The position numbers and the translations under genes were made by a program. Under the pieces are notes generated by a model, which worked only from the letters and a program-made list of their open reading frames with translations, was not told the origin of the DNA and did no database searches. A stretch of 64,000 nucleotides of DNA from Phascolarctos cinereus (Eukaryota > Chordata > Mammalia > Diprotodontia > Phascolarctidae), in assembly GCF_002099425.1 (NCBI RefSeq), contig NW_018343991.1, positions 13,397,001 through 13,461,000 of the forward strand. The letters are read 5' to 3'. Below, in pieces: positions 48,301 to 55,348 of the stretch (its first letter is position 1; the number at the start of each line of letters is the position of its first letter).

Positions 48301-51069
48301 GCCTAGTGGGGGAGGCCACAAACCCAGATAACTATAATAAACTATTAGATGCCTGCCCCAGAGTGGTGCAAAACAGACTGCTATCAATCAGTCAGTGTCA
48401 TATGGCTCCAAAGAGACAGTGTTTACTCATCTTAGAGATCAGGGAAGACTTTATGGAGGAAGTGGCATTTTTCTTTTTGGATAAGGAGCAATGAGATAAA
48501 AGCCTCTGATGTGTATATTCTTCCCGGATATCTCATTGATGAGACTTCCACTTAATACCTAGTTTATGCAAATGAAAATGCTGTTAATGTTCATCCATGA
48601 TAAGGAAACCTTTAGCTAGAAGATTGCTTGTCTCTTTCCTAACAGGTTGATTAAACAGGCAGGGCTGAGCCCTCCAGGCCTTGGGGGCTGAGAGGGTATG
48701 GAAAAGGAGTAGAGAACTGTGAACAGCCTGAGAGTGAGGGAGAGAGAGAGAGAGCAGGAGCCCTGGAGAACAAGAGAATAAAAAGATAGTCTGAAAATGA
48801 GTGGCTAAGAGAGGTTACAAGAGATGGCTGGTGATCTAGGGCTTGCAGGCCTAGGAGAATGAAGCACTCAGGGGTCAGTCCAGTCCTGGAGATCCAAACA
48901 ATAGGGACTTGCCTCCCCAACAGCTGGGGGAGCTAAGACTACCAGTGAGGGGTGGGGTGTAAAAACAAAGCATAGTTAAGCAGAAGGCAGACTTCTTGGG
49001 AGGCCCAGCAGAGTGGGCCTAGGACAGGGTGGGGAACTTGCAGCCTCCAGGCCACAGGTTCCCCACCCCTGGAGGAAATTCAGGACTGAGCCTAGTTGAC
49101 TAAACAAAGAATCATATCTCTAAGAATCCGTGATCCATCAGATCTTAAGTCATCCATGCCTTCTCTTGTGCTATTTTTGTCCATGTCTTTGGAGAAGGCC
49201 TCCATAAAGGACCTACCCACTGCACTGGAGATTTTCTCTGATCCTTTTAATATTTCATAGATATTAGTGCAGCATTTAAGCTGTCGTTTGGTTATTCCTC
49301 ATTGCCAGTACATGACTGCCCCATTTCTTTGGCGTGTTGGACATTTCCTTGATGATTGTTCTTACGCCCTTTCTCATACACACTTCGGTAAGTTGCTGCA
49401 GCTTATCTATATTTGCTGTATGTCTTTCCATTATCCTTTGGGGGACCTGTAAGTTTGATTTTTCATGGTGGACCAGGATTTGTAGTCCTATAGTTCCACT
49501 TGCAAAAGACTGGTGTTGAAAGAAGGGCTTTTGCAGCAGGGAGCAACTTAGGGTCATTAAAAAGACTGTACGGTTTCCCAAATGCAATCTAGTTCACTCT
49601 CTGTCTCTTATTCAGTTCTGGGCCCTGCTCATTGACCATCTGCTGTGCCTGTCCAAAATGTATGTACAAGTGTGCTGGTTTAGTGGGCTACACACACAAC
49701 TGTACATTGTAATCTGGGTCATATGTACATTCACAGATAATATAAGTCAGAAAATTCTTAACTGCAAAGGAAGGGATAATTTCCAGTCCAGGAAATCGAG
49801 GAAGGCTTCATGGAGGAGAAGGCACTTAAGCCAAGTCTTGGAAGATTTTGAGCTAGCGGGAAGAATTTGTTCCAAGCTTGGGAGATGGTAGGTGCTATGC
49901 AGCAAAGGTATATGAGGGCAAGACGTGATCAGTAAACATCAAGTCATCCACTTCAGCTAGAGGTAGAAGCAAGCAGCATGAAATAAGGGACAGAGGAGAG
50001 AGGAACCAAGGGTATTGACCCAGAGTCTACAGCCTAGGAAGGAACCCCAAGACCTGATGTAGTTCAGAAACGTCAGTGACAGAAGCAGGCATTTGTCTCA
50101 TCAAAGTGACCTTGGTGTCTTATCCCACCCCAAACCCAGGAGATCCTCAGCTGCCATGTCTCCAACCAGAGCTGACTGTATTGCAGCAATAGTCCCAATA
50201 ATCCCACCCAAGAAGGCCTTTATGACCTTGAGAAGGATTTTGGGGATGCTGTGTGTCCCATGTTCTAGAGAAGGGATTCTTCAGCCAGGAGGGGGCCACC
50301 TTGTACATTCTAGACAAATAGGAAACTCTGACACCTGAGAAGAAAGATTTACTAAATGGACCCCAATGAGCTGAAAGAGTTAATGCCATTCCAGCCTTCT
50401 CTCTGATCGAATCAGATGTATTGTGTTACATGACATTATTTTTAAGCTTTTATTGTCAGCTGACTGGGCCTATTCTTAAGGGTTCCCTGTTCAGCTGCCT
50501 TTTCTTTGCCCATAATAAAGTGTGTGCCTTGTCATTTTTCTTCTTTTTGAAATCTGCTTTACACCCTAAGGCTAGACCAATTATTTGCCAGGAGCTTGTT
50601 TGATGTCAATATTGTTCTGCTTAGACTAATGACTTTTTTTCCTCTTTGCCAATAGACATGAAACTGTTTAGCTGAATCTCCATTGGGCTTAGGAACCATC
50701 TTAATGGCACTGCTTAATGAACTTCAGTATATTTGTTATGCTGTCAGAAGCAATTTGACATTGTTATCAGAGTCCTTTTGAGTAGCCCAGTAAATACTCT
50801 CTTGGGCAAAAATCAAACGTTCCTTCCTCCCTTTCCCCTTCATTCTTCCCTCCCCCTCACTTCATTGTGTCTCTCTCCACAGCGTGTTCCTCCACTTGAT
50901 GAAGGTAGATCCAGACACGACGTGGTTCATTCTGAATGAGCTTCACTGCCCTCTTCCATACGAGCCCCCACACCCCAGCCTCCGCCCAGTGAGCCTGAGT
51001 GGGATGGCCAAGCTACGGACAGAATACACTGACAATGTGCTCCTCTTGCTAGCTGAGCTGCAAGGTTGA
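21714..51069 (+). CDS. TTI1: TTI1, TELO2-interacting protein 1 (seven coding exons, complete)
   Basis: Coding segments are 21714-24021, 26790-26996, 28886-29034, 29933-30073, 33018-33222, 33528-33615 and 50883-51069. They sum to 3285 nt: 1094 residues plus TGA (human is about 1089). All introns are GT-AG and the phases match at every junction. The protein is an all-helical HEAT-like solenoid with no signal peptide or membrane segment. It scaffolds the cytoplasmic TTT complex with TELO2 and TTI2, which with HSP90/R2TP matures PIKK kinases such as mTOR and ATM. Conserved blocks recognised from human include the N-terminal [53 protein letters not shown] and [11 protein letters not shown]. No internal stop or frameshift was seen. 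The start is the ATG in ACAATGGC, 31 nt after the exon 2 acceptor. Confidence 0.96.
24051..24440. other. TTI1 intron 2 start; MIR tail remnant only
   Basis: AT-rich. A MIR-like tail (TTTGCAAACTTTAAAAGTGC) is visible near 24205. No gene recognised. Confidence 0.5.
24440..24645 (-). repeat. MIR-type CORE-SINE, minus
   Basis: CTCATTTTACAAATAAAGAAAC, TGAGGCCCAGAGAAGTTCAG and TAGAGTTTGAACCAAAGCCC lie in the reversed MIR order. Confidence 0.85.
25008..25258. mobile_element. Mar-1 piece (minus) joined to tRNA-type SINE (plus)
   Basis: 25008-25127 is the BovB-like part of Mar-1 (TGTTGTTCAGTCATGTCCC, TTTTCTTGGCAAAGATCC). 25129-25258 is a plus-strand SINE starting GTGGATAGAGCACCAGAC and ending CTTTTGCCTCACC with an A-rich tail. 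The SINE has lost its usual first bases, so its 5' end probably cut into Mar-1. Confidence 0.85.
25360..25620 (+). repeat. L2 tail and MIR-type CORE-SINE
   Basis: 25360-25410 is an L2 terminus piece. 25410-25620 is a plus MIR (GTGGTCTGGTATAGTGG, TAGCTGTGTGACATTTCTGG, TTTCCTCCACTGGGC). Confidence 0.75.
25621..26219. other. TTI1 intron 2, little recognised
   Basis: A short L2-like piece (CCTCATAGCGTTCCCGGTT) is possible near 25660. The rest shows no recognisable feature. Confidence 0.45.
26220..26640 (-). repeat. MIR remnant and L2 3' end, minus
   Basis: 26220-26315 has GGAGTGGACCTCAGAGGTCATC and AAATGAAGAAACTGAAGCC. 26480-26600 has TTTATTAAGCACTGTGTGCC, a reversed L2 tail. Confidence 0.7.
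26790..26996 (+). CDS. TTI1: TTI1 exon 3
   Basis: The acceptor is TCTCTCTAG (26781-26789) and the donor is GTAATT (26997). It joins exon 2 in phase 1 to give LARWFPEA, matching human LAQWFPD. It encodes residues 770-838: a poorly conserved linker (about 775-805), then the conserved [20 protein letters not shown], then the start of the acidic DNEEE patch. Ser833 is in the position of the serine reported as a CK2 target in human TTI1. Confidence 0.95.
27000..28140. other. TTI1 intron 3, first part, no gene recognised
   Basis: Unremarkable intron sequence. A plus-strand open frame at 27768-28175 has no similarity I know and ends in a MIR, so I did not call it. Confidence 0.5.
28140..28619 (+). 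repeat. Two MIR-type CORE-SINEs and a (CAT)n run
   Basis: 28140-28310 (CAGAGGACCTGGGTTCGAATC, TTTCCTGCACTGTAAAATAAG) and 28385-28595 (GGAGTCAGGAAAATTTCAG, AAAGCACTTTGCACATTTT) are plus-strand MIRs. 28594-28619 is a CAT microsatellite. Confidence 0.85.
28886..29034 (+). CDS. TTI1: TTI1 exon 4
   Basis: The acceptor is TGTTTTCCAG (28876-28885) and the donor is GTCAGT (29035). The junction codon is GAG, continuing [16 protein letters not shown] and then the conserved [16 protein letters not shown] competing CAG about 25 nt upstream (TCTCTCTGCAG, ending 28860) would insert extra sequence without human homology, so I chose the downstream site. The exon ends in phase 0 after LK. Confidence 0.93.
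29241..29930. other. TTI1 intron 4, no feature recognised
   Basis: No repeat or gene was recognised between exons 4 and 5. Short open frames are uninformative. Confidence 0.5.
29933..30073 (+). CDS. TTI1: TTI1 exon 5
   Basis: This 141-nt, phase-0 exon encodes 47 residues (889-935), from [18 protein letters not shown] to [12 protein letters not shown]. The acceptor is TTGCTCAG and the donor is GTACAG (30074). The helix pairs of the C-terminal HEAT repeats are visible as alternating leucine and charged positions. Confidence 0.95.
30172..30393. mobile_element. Non-autonomous hAT-like element, copy 2
   Basis: It starts CTAGTGTCAAAATC, has GGGCCACCAAACC and CACATTAACATTATCTGTG, and ends CTCGAGTTTGACACCTGG. 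It is in the same orientation as the copy at 19068-19262 and somewhat longer. Ends are inverted repeats. Confidence 0.72.
30395..30600 (+). repeat. MIR-type CORE-SINE
   Basis: GTGGAAAGAGCATCATCCC, CAAATCACTTAACCTGCC, TGTTTCCTCAGTTGTC and GAGATATGTATGAAAGTACC are in MIR order. Confidence 0.8.
30605..30720 (+). repeat. L1 ORF2 fragment
   Basis: It translates as [19 protein letters not shown]-type sequence: KMTILPK, then [17 protein letters not shown], which is a known L1 ORF2 block. The fragment is only about 115 bp, with no neighbouring L1 sequence. Confidence 0.75.
30785..31062 (-). repeat. L2 tail and MIR-type CORE-SINE, minus
   Basis: The L2-like end (TATTAAATGCCCACTGTTC) leads into a MIR: CCCTGAGAGGTAGGTACTG, GACTTGCCCAGGGTCACACA, CACTAGCTGCTGCC. 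Confidence 0.85.
31370..32010 (-). repeat. Two MIR-type copies, minus
   Basis: 31370-31515 (CTTACCCAGAGTCACAGAGCC) and 31815-32010 (GAACTGAGGCACAAAGGAG, TTTGCCCAAGGTCACAGC) are reversed MIRs, separated by unassigned sequence. Confidence 0.75.
32018..32112 (+). repeat. Pyrimidine-rich low-complexity tract
   Basis: Almost entirely C and T, ending in a run of C. In TTI1 intron 5. Confidence 0.9.
32375..32690 (+). repeat. CORE-SINE copies of the long-tail type
   Basis: 32375-32460 is a short MIR-like piece. 32465-32690 has a full head (GCAGAGTGGATAGAGAGC), core (CAAGTCACCTAACCTCTCAG) and a distinctive tail (GGTGGAAGGATTTTCCTTATTGG) also seen at 44080. This tail differs from MIR. Confidence 0.75.
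33018..33222 (+). CDS. TTI1: TTI1 exon 6
   Basis: The acceptor is CTTTTTATAG (33008-33017) and the donor is GTATGT (33223). The first bases are [17 protein letters not shown] and the exon includes [11 protein letters not shown] and [16 protein letters not shown], all close to human. It enters in phase 0 and exits in phase 1. Confidence 0.95.
33528..33615 (+). CDS. TTI1: TTI1 exon 7
   Basis: This 88-nt exon has acceptor TCTCGGCAG (33519-33527) and donor GTAACA (33616). It encodes [20 protein letters not shown] to LQEAAR. It is too short to show as a long open frame, but its phases link exon 6 to exon 8 exactly. Confidence 0.94.
33830..34185. repeat. Two MIR-type copies facing each other
   Basis: 33830-34015 is minus (GAGCTGAAAGGGACATTG, TTTACAGTTGAGGAAACTGAG). 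34050-34185 is plus (AGAAGTCAAAAGACCTGG, GACAAGTCACTCCTGGGC). Confidence 0.75.
34180..35520 (-). repeat. L2 3' end (minus) split by an L1
   Basis: The L2 tail is at 34180-34274 (AACAAACATTTGTTAAGCATC) and continues at 35484 with GCTCACATTCTAACAGAAG, which is the next L2 block. CTGAGA flanks the L1 on both sides. Confidence 0.75.
34275..35477 (-). mobile_element. 5'-truncated L1 (ORF2 C-terminus and 3' UTR), minus
   Basis: On the minus strand two frames carry ORF2 sequence: 35356-35129 ([17 protein letters not shown]) and 35172-34588 ([44 protein letters not shown]). These are adjacent parts of L1 ORF2 and overlap in different frames, so one frameshift lies near 35150. The 3' UTR follows to a T-rich start on the plus strand at 34275 (the poly(A) tail). 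CTGAGA occurs at 34269-34274 and 35478-35483. The element is of the marsupial L1 type and is defective. Confidence 0.9.
35520..36680. other. TTI1 intron 7, no gene recognised
   Basis: Mostly unassigned sequence. The open frame 35813-36127 shows no similarity I know. A polypyrimidine/A-rich segment at 36120-36200 is low complexity. Confidence 0.5.
36680..36870 (+). repeat. MIR-type CORE-SINE
   Basis: CAGTTTCCTCATTTGTAAAATG and the flanking MIR blocks are present. Confidence 0.75.
37275..37790 (-). repeat. L2 3' region, minus
   Basis: AACTCAGCAAACATTTAG, GGAGATACAAAGATGACACC, GGCTTTATGAAGAAAGTGACC and AAGAATTTGTATTTTTTCC are in reversed L2 order. Confidence 0.75.
37780..37925. mobile_element. 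hAT-like (MER5-type) remnant
   Basis: GGGGCCAGATCTAGCCCCCTGG, TTTAAAATTTTAAAATAAAG and TTTTCTGACCCCTGCTC resemble the ends and middle of MER5/Charlie-type non-autonomous elements. Confidence 0.55.
37926..40391. other. TTI1 intron 7, low-repeat stretch
   Basis: About 2.5 kb in which I recognised no repeat or gene. It contains a CTCF-like motif (38321-38332) and an AT-rich segment near 38730-38960. Absence of recognised repeats may only reflect the limits of reading by eye. Confidence 0.45.
38321..38332 (-). promoter_or_regulatory. Candidate CTCF-binding motif
   Basis: The minus strand reads ACACCAGGTGGC, matching 11 of 12 positions of the core CCACCAGGTGGC. It lies in the last TTI1 intron outside any repeat I recognised. 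Confidence 0.45.
40392..40427 (+). repeat. (GGAA)n-rich tract
   Basis: A purine-only run of GGGA and GGAA units. Confidence 0.9.
40428..41270. other. TTI1 intron 7, no feature recognised
   Basis: No gene or nameable repeat seen. Confidence 0.5.
41270..41440 (+). repeat. MIR-type CORE-SINE
   Basis: CTCTGTGACCTTGGACCC, CAAAATGAGGAGGTTGGACTG and CCCTTCCAGCTCTCACAGTC are in MIR order. Confidence 0.8.
41441..43500. other. TTI1 intron 7, mostly unassigned
   Basis: Apart from the TA microsatellite at 42292-42331 I recognised no gene or repeat. Confidence 0.45.
42292..42331 (+). repeat. (TA)n microsatellite
   Basis: An uninterrupted run of about 20 TA units. Confidence 0.97.
43510..43665 (+). repeat. 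TG/TATG microsatellite cluster with a perfect hairpin
   Basis: TATG, TG and CA-type units alternate. Within it ATGGAGCCCATA (43514-43525) and TATGGGCTCCAT (43544-43555) form a perfect 12-bp inverted repeat with an 18-nt loop. Confidence 0.85.
43895..44345. repeat. CORE-SINE of the long-tail type (plus) and MIR (minus)
   Basis: 43895-44160 has head, core and the tail GTAGAAGGAGTTTCCTTATG shared with 32465-32690. 44165-44345 is a reversed MIR (GGTGTGGCCAAGTCCACACAG). Confidence 0.75.
44590..44800 (-). repeat. L2 3' fragment, minus
   Basis: ATACCATTCAAGATGCTAAGG, CCTTGTCTTTGGGGAGCTTG and GATAATCAAAGTTAAATGC follow the reversed L2 tail. Confidence 0.55.
44856..45013. mobile_element. Palindromic hAT-type MITE
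   Basis: A 158-bp element formed of two arms of about 68 bp. Left: GGTGGGGAACCTAACGGCC... and CCCTCTAGGTCCTCAAG; right ends ACAGGTTTCCCACCCCTG. AACTAG flanks both ends (44850-44855 and 45014-45019), part of the 8-bp duplication hAT elements make. The termini resemble the OposCharlie/SPIN style of mammalian hATs. Confidence 0.82.
45060..45890 (+). repeat. L2 3' half, interrupted
   Basis: 45060-45450 covers the block GTCTGACCATGCCACTCCCC and GTGGCTCCCTGTTTTACC. 45670-45890 is the terminus (TTTGTATCCCTAGCACCTCG, CTTAATAAATGCTTGTTG). The 45470-45660 stretch between them is unassigned. Confidence 0.8.
45891..46442. other. TTI1 intron 7, low-repeat stretch
   Basis: Apparently unique. It contains an octamer ATTTGCAT at 46077-46084. 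An open frame here (45627-46133) begins in L2 and has no known similarity, so I did not call it. Confidence 0.45.
46443..46593 (+). repeat. Degenerate ~33-bp tandem repeat
   Basis: About four to five units built on CAGAGCTGGAGGGGACATAG occur in a row (near 46471, 46506, 46538, 46563). The unit resembles the segment flanking MIR cores on the minus strand. Confidence 0.7.
46594..47310. repeat. MIR (minus) and L2 3' ends
   Basis: 46594-46750 is a reversed MIR. 46770-47035 is a plus L2 3' region (CATTTCAGAGTCTCCAG to TTCTTAGAATGCC). 47180-47310 is a minus L2 piece. Confidence 0.55.
47400..47945. mobile_element. MIR (plus), Mar-1 (minus) and MIR (minus)
   Basis: 47400-47560 MIR. 47590-47815 Mar-1, starting GTTGTTCAGTCATTTTTTAG and containing TTTTCTTGGCAAAGATGATG, CTTGCCTAGGGTCACACAG and AGATTTGAACTGAGGAAG. 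47840-47945 is a second MIR remnant. Confidence 0.85.
48225..48490 (-). repeat. L2 3' region, minus
   Basis: TCTGTCCCCAAGAAGCATAG, then GAAGACTTTATGGAGGAAGTG, in reversed L2 order. Confidence 0.65.
48491..49024. other. TTI1 intron 7, little recognised
   Basis: A short purine-rich GAGA run lies near 48738-48756. No gene or repeat could be named. Confidence 0.45.
49025..49071. mobile_element. Minimal hAT-type palindrome
   Basis: CAGGGTGGGGAACTTGCAGCC reads into the inverse ACAGGTTCCCCACCCCTG. The two arms share the end sequence of the element at 44856-45013 and meet with almost no interior. Confidence 0.75.
49072..50880. other. TTI1 intron 7, 3' part
   Basis: A reversed L2 piece is likely at 49760-49930 (GGAAGGCTTCATGGAGGAG, CAAGTCTTGGAAGATTTTG). 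Otherwise nothing recognised up to the exon 8 acceptor. Confidence 0.5.
50883..51069 (+). CDS. TTI1: TTI1 exon 8 (last coding)
   Basis: It follows a 17.3-kb intron with acceptor CTCTCCACAG (50873-50882). The junction codon AGC continues [18 protein letters not shown]. The exon ends [10 protein letters not shown] and TGA at 51067-51069; the remembered human protein ends in KELQ, so this copy has one extra glycine. The segment between HPSLRP and NVLLLLAEL is the least conserved part. Confidence 0.95.
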
Positions 51070-51720
51070 GGGTCTCCTTGGGAGGCCAAGCATCCCTGCT
51101 CCCCAGGGTCTGCTGACTGACTTTCCCTAGGGCCCCTAGAGGCACGAAGGGATACCTGTTCTTCTGAAGCTACAGGCGTTAGAGCCATCCCTTTGGTCCC
51201 TGAACTGTTGGGCCCTGAGACTGGCGGCCCAGAGGCAGCCTTCAGAGAGAACATGAAGGGGGGGATGAGACAGCCCATTGATTTATAAATTGATCTATCA
51301 CACAACTGCTTAGAAATTGGATTGAAGCAAAATAGCTGACTGTTACTTATATTTTATACCTTGTGTTTTCAAATGACATTGTCAAGCAACTCTTAACAAT
51401 TTAACTCTTTGATATACCTTAGTCATTGGGCTGAGCCACATTCGAAGAGCACATTGCAGGCCAGGCTGCCCCACTTCAAATGTTCATTTGTTTTTTTGAA
51501 CATCTGACAAGGACAAAATGACCTGCTTTCCCCCGTCTGCATTTTTGTGTTCTTGAAAGCTTTGTTCAAATATTGAATCCATGAAAATGACAGAGTATAC
51601 TGACTTTCCATTACATATATGTGAAAAGCACTATCTCTTTCCACCTAAATAATGACATTGAATCTGTTGGTTTTGTTTTTCAGCACTTTAGATGTATAAT
51701 AAAGATGTGATAATCATTCA
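51070..51720 (+). other. TTI1: TTI1 3' UTR
   Basis: About 650 bp of AT-rich, apparently unique sequence runs from the stop codon to the poly(A) signal. Cleavage is expected about 15-25 nt after 51703. I saw no recognisable repeat in it. Confidence 0.75.
51698..51703 (+). terminator. TTI1: TTI1 poly(A) signal AATAAA
   Basis: A canonical AATAAA lies 629 nt after the stop codon, followed by a TG-rich stretch (GATGTGATAATC) that could serve as the downstream element. It is the first canonical signal after the stop. Confidence 0.75.
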
Positions 51721-52199
51721 CACGTTGAAGCCTGCTTTTTAACCAAGTGACTTAAAAAAAAACACAGTAGGGAGACATTTAGATATGTTTCAGGAGGGCT
51801 GGAAATAATGCTTTTTCACCTTGTTAAGTGGATTAAAGAAGACTGAACATGGTCTGCCACCATGGAAGGGGGTACAGAGGAAAAAATAATCCCCTAACAG
51901 TGAAGAACATAGACAAGTTAGGATTGTTTGGTATTGGAATGTTTTAAAATATTTTATTGCTGCCTCTAAAAATAAACAAACCACCCACCACCACATTCAT
52001 TTCCCAGCATACCACCACCAGCAGCAGCCATAGCCCTGTGTTCTAGCCCCCTTCTGACCCATCATTCCAGGCTTCTGCCCTAAGATTGGCAAGCATTCAA
52101 GTCTGGAGCCCAACCTACCACATATTATTGCCCGGCCATCTTCATGTCTCGTCAGCGCACACGTACCCTTCTCACTGCTCCTATTTCCAACCCTGGCTC
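51721..52199. other. Downstream of TTI1, no feature recognised
   Basis: No gene or repeat was recognised. Confidence 0.5.
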
Positions 52200-52390
52200 A
52201 AAAGACAATAATCAAGTTAGTACTACTAAACATTCCCTTTCTGGTCCATACTGCCCGGTAGTTGTCTTCCCATGTTAGAATGTAAATTTGAAGGCAAAGA
52301 CTGTTTTCGTTGCCTATATTTGCATCTCCAGTGCTTGACACACTGTTTGGCACAAGCAGGTGCTTAATAAATGTTTTTTCATTCACTGAG
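52200..52390 (+). repeat. L2 3' end
   Basis: TTAGAATGTAAATTTGAAGGC, TTGCATCTCCAGTGCTTG and CTTAATAAATGTTTTTTC are the L2 terminus. Confidence 0.9.
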
Positions 52391-53420
52391 CCCTCCCTTA
52401 AAACAAAGAAAAGTTGTTAAGTAAAACTGACAAAGAGCCATGTCTGACGGCATATGTAACATCCTGCCCTCCATAGTCCTCCACCTCTCCTGAGAAAAGG
52501 GAGCTCTCTAAATTAGGATCGGCCATTGCAATTAAAATTAGTTCAGCTGCCTTGTGTTTTATTTGTATTATTGTCCTTGTGTATCCTTCTCCTTGGTCTG
52601 CTTTCCTCCACCGTGCTGCTCCTGCCTGTCCTGTTGTGCTGATCTTTTGACGTGTGGAGTGTGAGAGGATGATGCAGGTTGTGTTGGCAGTGCTTCTCAG
52701 ATGCACTCACAGACCCCCACTGCATGTTTTCCCACCCTTCTCTGATGCTGATTCTTCTCTATTAATTCCTTCTCTGATCCACTTACTCCTGTGCCAGAAT
52801 AAAACCGGGGAAATTTCTTTTCCTATGTTCTAGGTTCTCTTCTTTCAACCTTGACCCTCAAAATTATAAACTTAGGAAAACTGTCAATGGGTAAGTAATT
52901 TATTAGCAGTATCTGGTAACATAAGAACACAGATAAGCATTCAAACAGGGTAGAGATGGCTATAATGGGGCTAAGGTTACCTCTTTCCCATCCCTAGCTT
53001 GTCTAAGGGATACTGTTGAAAAAAAGGAATTAAGATTTAAATTCTGGGTGCAGATTTTGCCAGAACTGTAGTTTGGGGAAATTAGAGAAGAGTAGAGCTG
53101 TTGACTTCATGTCACAACTGCTGCTGAATCAGCCTGGGCCTTGGGCTCCAGTCTTCCTGCAATGAACTTCCCTTCCCTTTGACTCCTGTCCCTCTGCCTC
53201 CCCTGTCTCCCACCCAGAACTTGAGCATGTCTTCCTCAAGGCCACAGAAATCCCCACTTGTAAGAATTGTGTCATCCCAAGAAGGTCCTCCAAAGTCTGT
53301 GATCCTGGAGAGGTCTTCTGAGGTTTCTGTGACAGCGTCTTGGCCACCCACAACAGCATATCCAGAGATCCATAACCTCTGCCAAAGTGGGATCTGGCTT
53401 CCCTGTCTGTCCCCAAAGTG
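52391..53420. other. Downstream spacer, no gene recognised
   Basis: About 1 kb. Overlapping open frames on both strands (53112-53538) have no known similarity and no splice support. Confidence 0.5.
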
Positions 53421-53424
53421 CCTT

Positions 53425-53705
53425 GATAGGAAAAGCACTGGACTGAGCAAGTACAGATCTAGTTCTTATCCCAGCTCTGCCTCTCAGGGTGTGACTTTGG
53501 TCAAATCACTTCTCTCAGGGCCTCCATTGCTGCCTTGATTAAATGAGAGATCTTCTGAGAGGCTGCTAGCTCTAAAATGCTGTGTTATGATTCTTGGAGC
53601 CTAAGCTCAGATTCTGGCCCAGCTCTGCTACTCACTAGCTATATGACCTTGGGCAAATGAGAGCTCCTGGGATTCTAGCTCTAACATTCTGTGTTGAGTG
53701 GGGAA
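53425..53705 (+). repeat. Two MIR-type CORE-SINEs
   Basis: 53425-53600 (GGAAAAGCACTGGACTGAGC, CAAATCACTTCTCTCAGGGC) and 53600-53705 (CAGCTCTGCTACTCACTAGC) are consecutive. Confidence 0.8.
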
Positions 53706-54480
53706 ATGGAAGGCCAGGTAGAGAAGAGAAAGGTTGACATTCCTTTTTTTCATTTGCCAAAGGTTCAAGTTTGTTTTCATTCCCAAAGTACCTGGGTGTG
53801 GGAAGGGAGCCAGATATTCCCTGGGAAGCCAGGAAAACCAACACAGATTAAACATTCAGTCTGGGTAAACTCCCAGATGAATATACTGTCCCACAAGCCT
53901 CATGGAGAACTAGTTGGCCATGTAATTAATACTAAAAAACAGTCCTGGTCTTAAAGAGTTAAAATAGTCTGAGTTACTTTGTGATTCCCTGGAGCAAATC
54001 GTTGCAGTTGATTTTTTTTTTAATCTAATCAGAATGCTTCTCTGATGATTATTTTCATGCAGGTTTAATTTTGAACCTGTCCAGTTAACTCATCAGTTCT
54101 TGTAAATTGAGGCTTCACAAATCCATCATTTCCTTTGGTGCAAATTTGAAGTATTCCTATCGTACAAGTTTCAGCAATACGTTAAAATGAACCAGAAGAC
54201 CTACCCATTCATTTGTAATCTAGGTGCTTATATATGCAGAGCCATGTTTTCTACACCAGGGTGGGAGTAAGGGGCAGAGATGCACACAAGGGAGGTTCAT
54301 CACGTCTTTATGGTGTCTGTAATCTCAATTCAACAAATTCATAAGGCACTGTGCCAAGCCCCATTTGAAAAAAAAAACTTTTTAAAGTTACCTATGACAC
54401 AGACTATTCCCAGAAGACTTACAGTCTAATGGATAGAGGGAGGAGTTGAGAAAAGATCACTTTGACCTGGGAGAATCAGA
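53706..54480. other. Spacer with an L2 tail
   Basis: Mostly unassigned. A reversed L2 3' end is likely near 54325-54440 (TTCATAAGGCACTGTGCC). Confidence 0.5.
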
Positions 54481-54489
54481 GAATAATAA

Positions 54490-54745
54490 CAATTAAAATA
54501 ATGACTAGCAATTACATAGAGATTTAAGGTTTAAAAGTGCTTAACATATGCTATTTAAGAGCCTCACAACAATCCTGTGAGATAGGTGCTCTTGCTATCC
54601 CCATTTTATAGATGAAGAAACTGAGGCTACGTGACTTGACCAGGGTCATGTATCTGGTAAGGGTCTAAGGCAGGACTCAGAGGTGGGTCTTTCTGATTGC
54701 AGGCCTGGTGCTCTATTCAGTCCACTACCCAGATGCCTCAAGGAA
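54490..54745 (-). repeat. MIR-type CORE-SINE, minus
   Basis: ACAACAATCCTGTGAGATAGG, TGAAGAAACTGAGGC and ACCAGGGTCATGTATCTGG, ending CACTACCCAGATGCC. Confidence 0.85.
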
Positions 54746-55021
54746 GGCTTTATGAAGGAAGTGATGCCTGAGGTCCTAAACCAAGGGTTACAAGTCATAC
54801 ACACGTGAAAGATTTCTAGAACAGAGCCATCCAGCATATGATTAAGTGTCCAAATGAATGGGGATGGCTAATAAGCGCTATAAGTCAGAATACACAGAGA
54901 TCAATATATACCTGAGTTTTCAGGGAAGACTTCCTAGAACTGAACACTGAAGGACCAGAAGAATTAGGGCGAAAGTGTAAAGGTGGGAATGAGTGTGGTA
55001 CACGTGTGTGTGTGTGTGTGT

Positions 55022-55070
<49 letters not shown>

Positions 55071-55348
55071 GTCAAGGGACAGGCCCAGCTGAAGCCTAAG
55101 GGTCATGTGGCAGTACAGTGGGAGGTAAGGGTGGAGACTTAAAATGGGGCCAGATGGTAGGGACCTGGCCTGTCAAGTTGAAGAGGGTGGTGGATCTGCT
55201 CCTGGCATCTGGGAGCCACTGCAATTTGTTGAACATGGGAATACCATAACGGGAGTGATGTTTGAGAACCCACCTAGTACAACAGGAACTGGAGGGCCAA
55301 GAATATGGGCAAACTGGACAGTGTGCAGGAGAGAATCACCAAGATGGT
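54746..55348 (-). repeat. L2 fragment, minus, with TG/AG microsatellite
   Basis: GAAGGCTTTATGAAGGAAGTG, CAGGGAAGACTTCCTAGAAC and GGAGCCACTGCAATTTG follow reversed L2 order. 55004-55068 is a (TG)n run passing into (AG)n. Confidence 0.65.
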
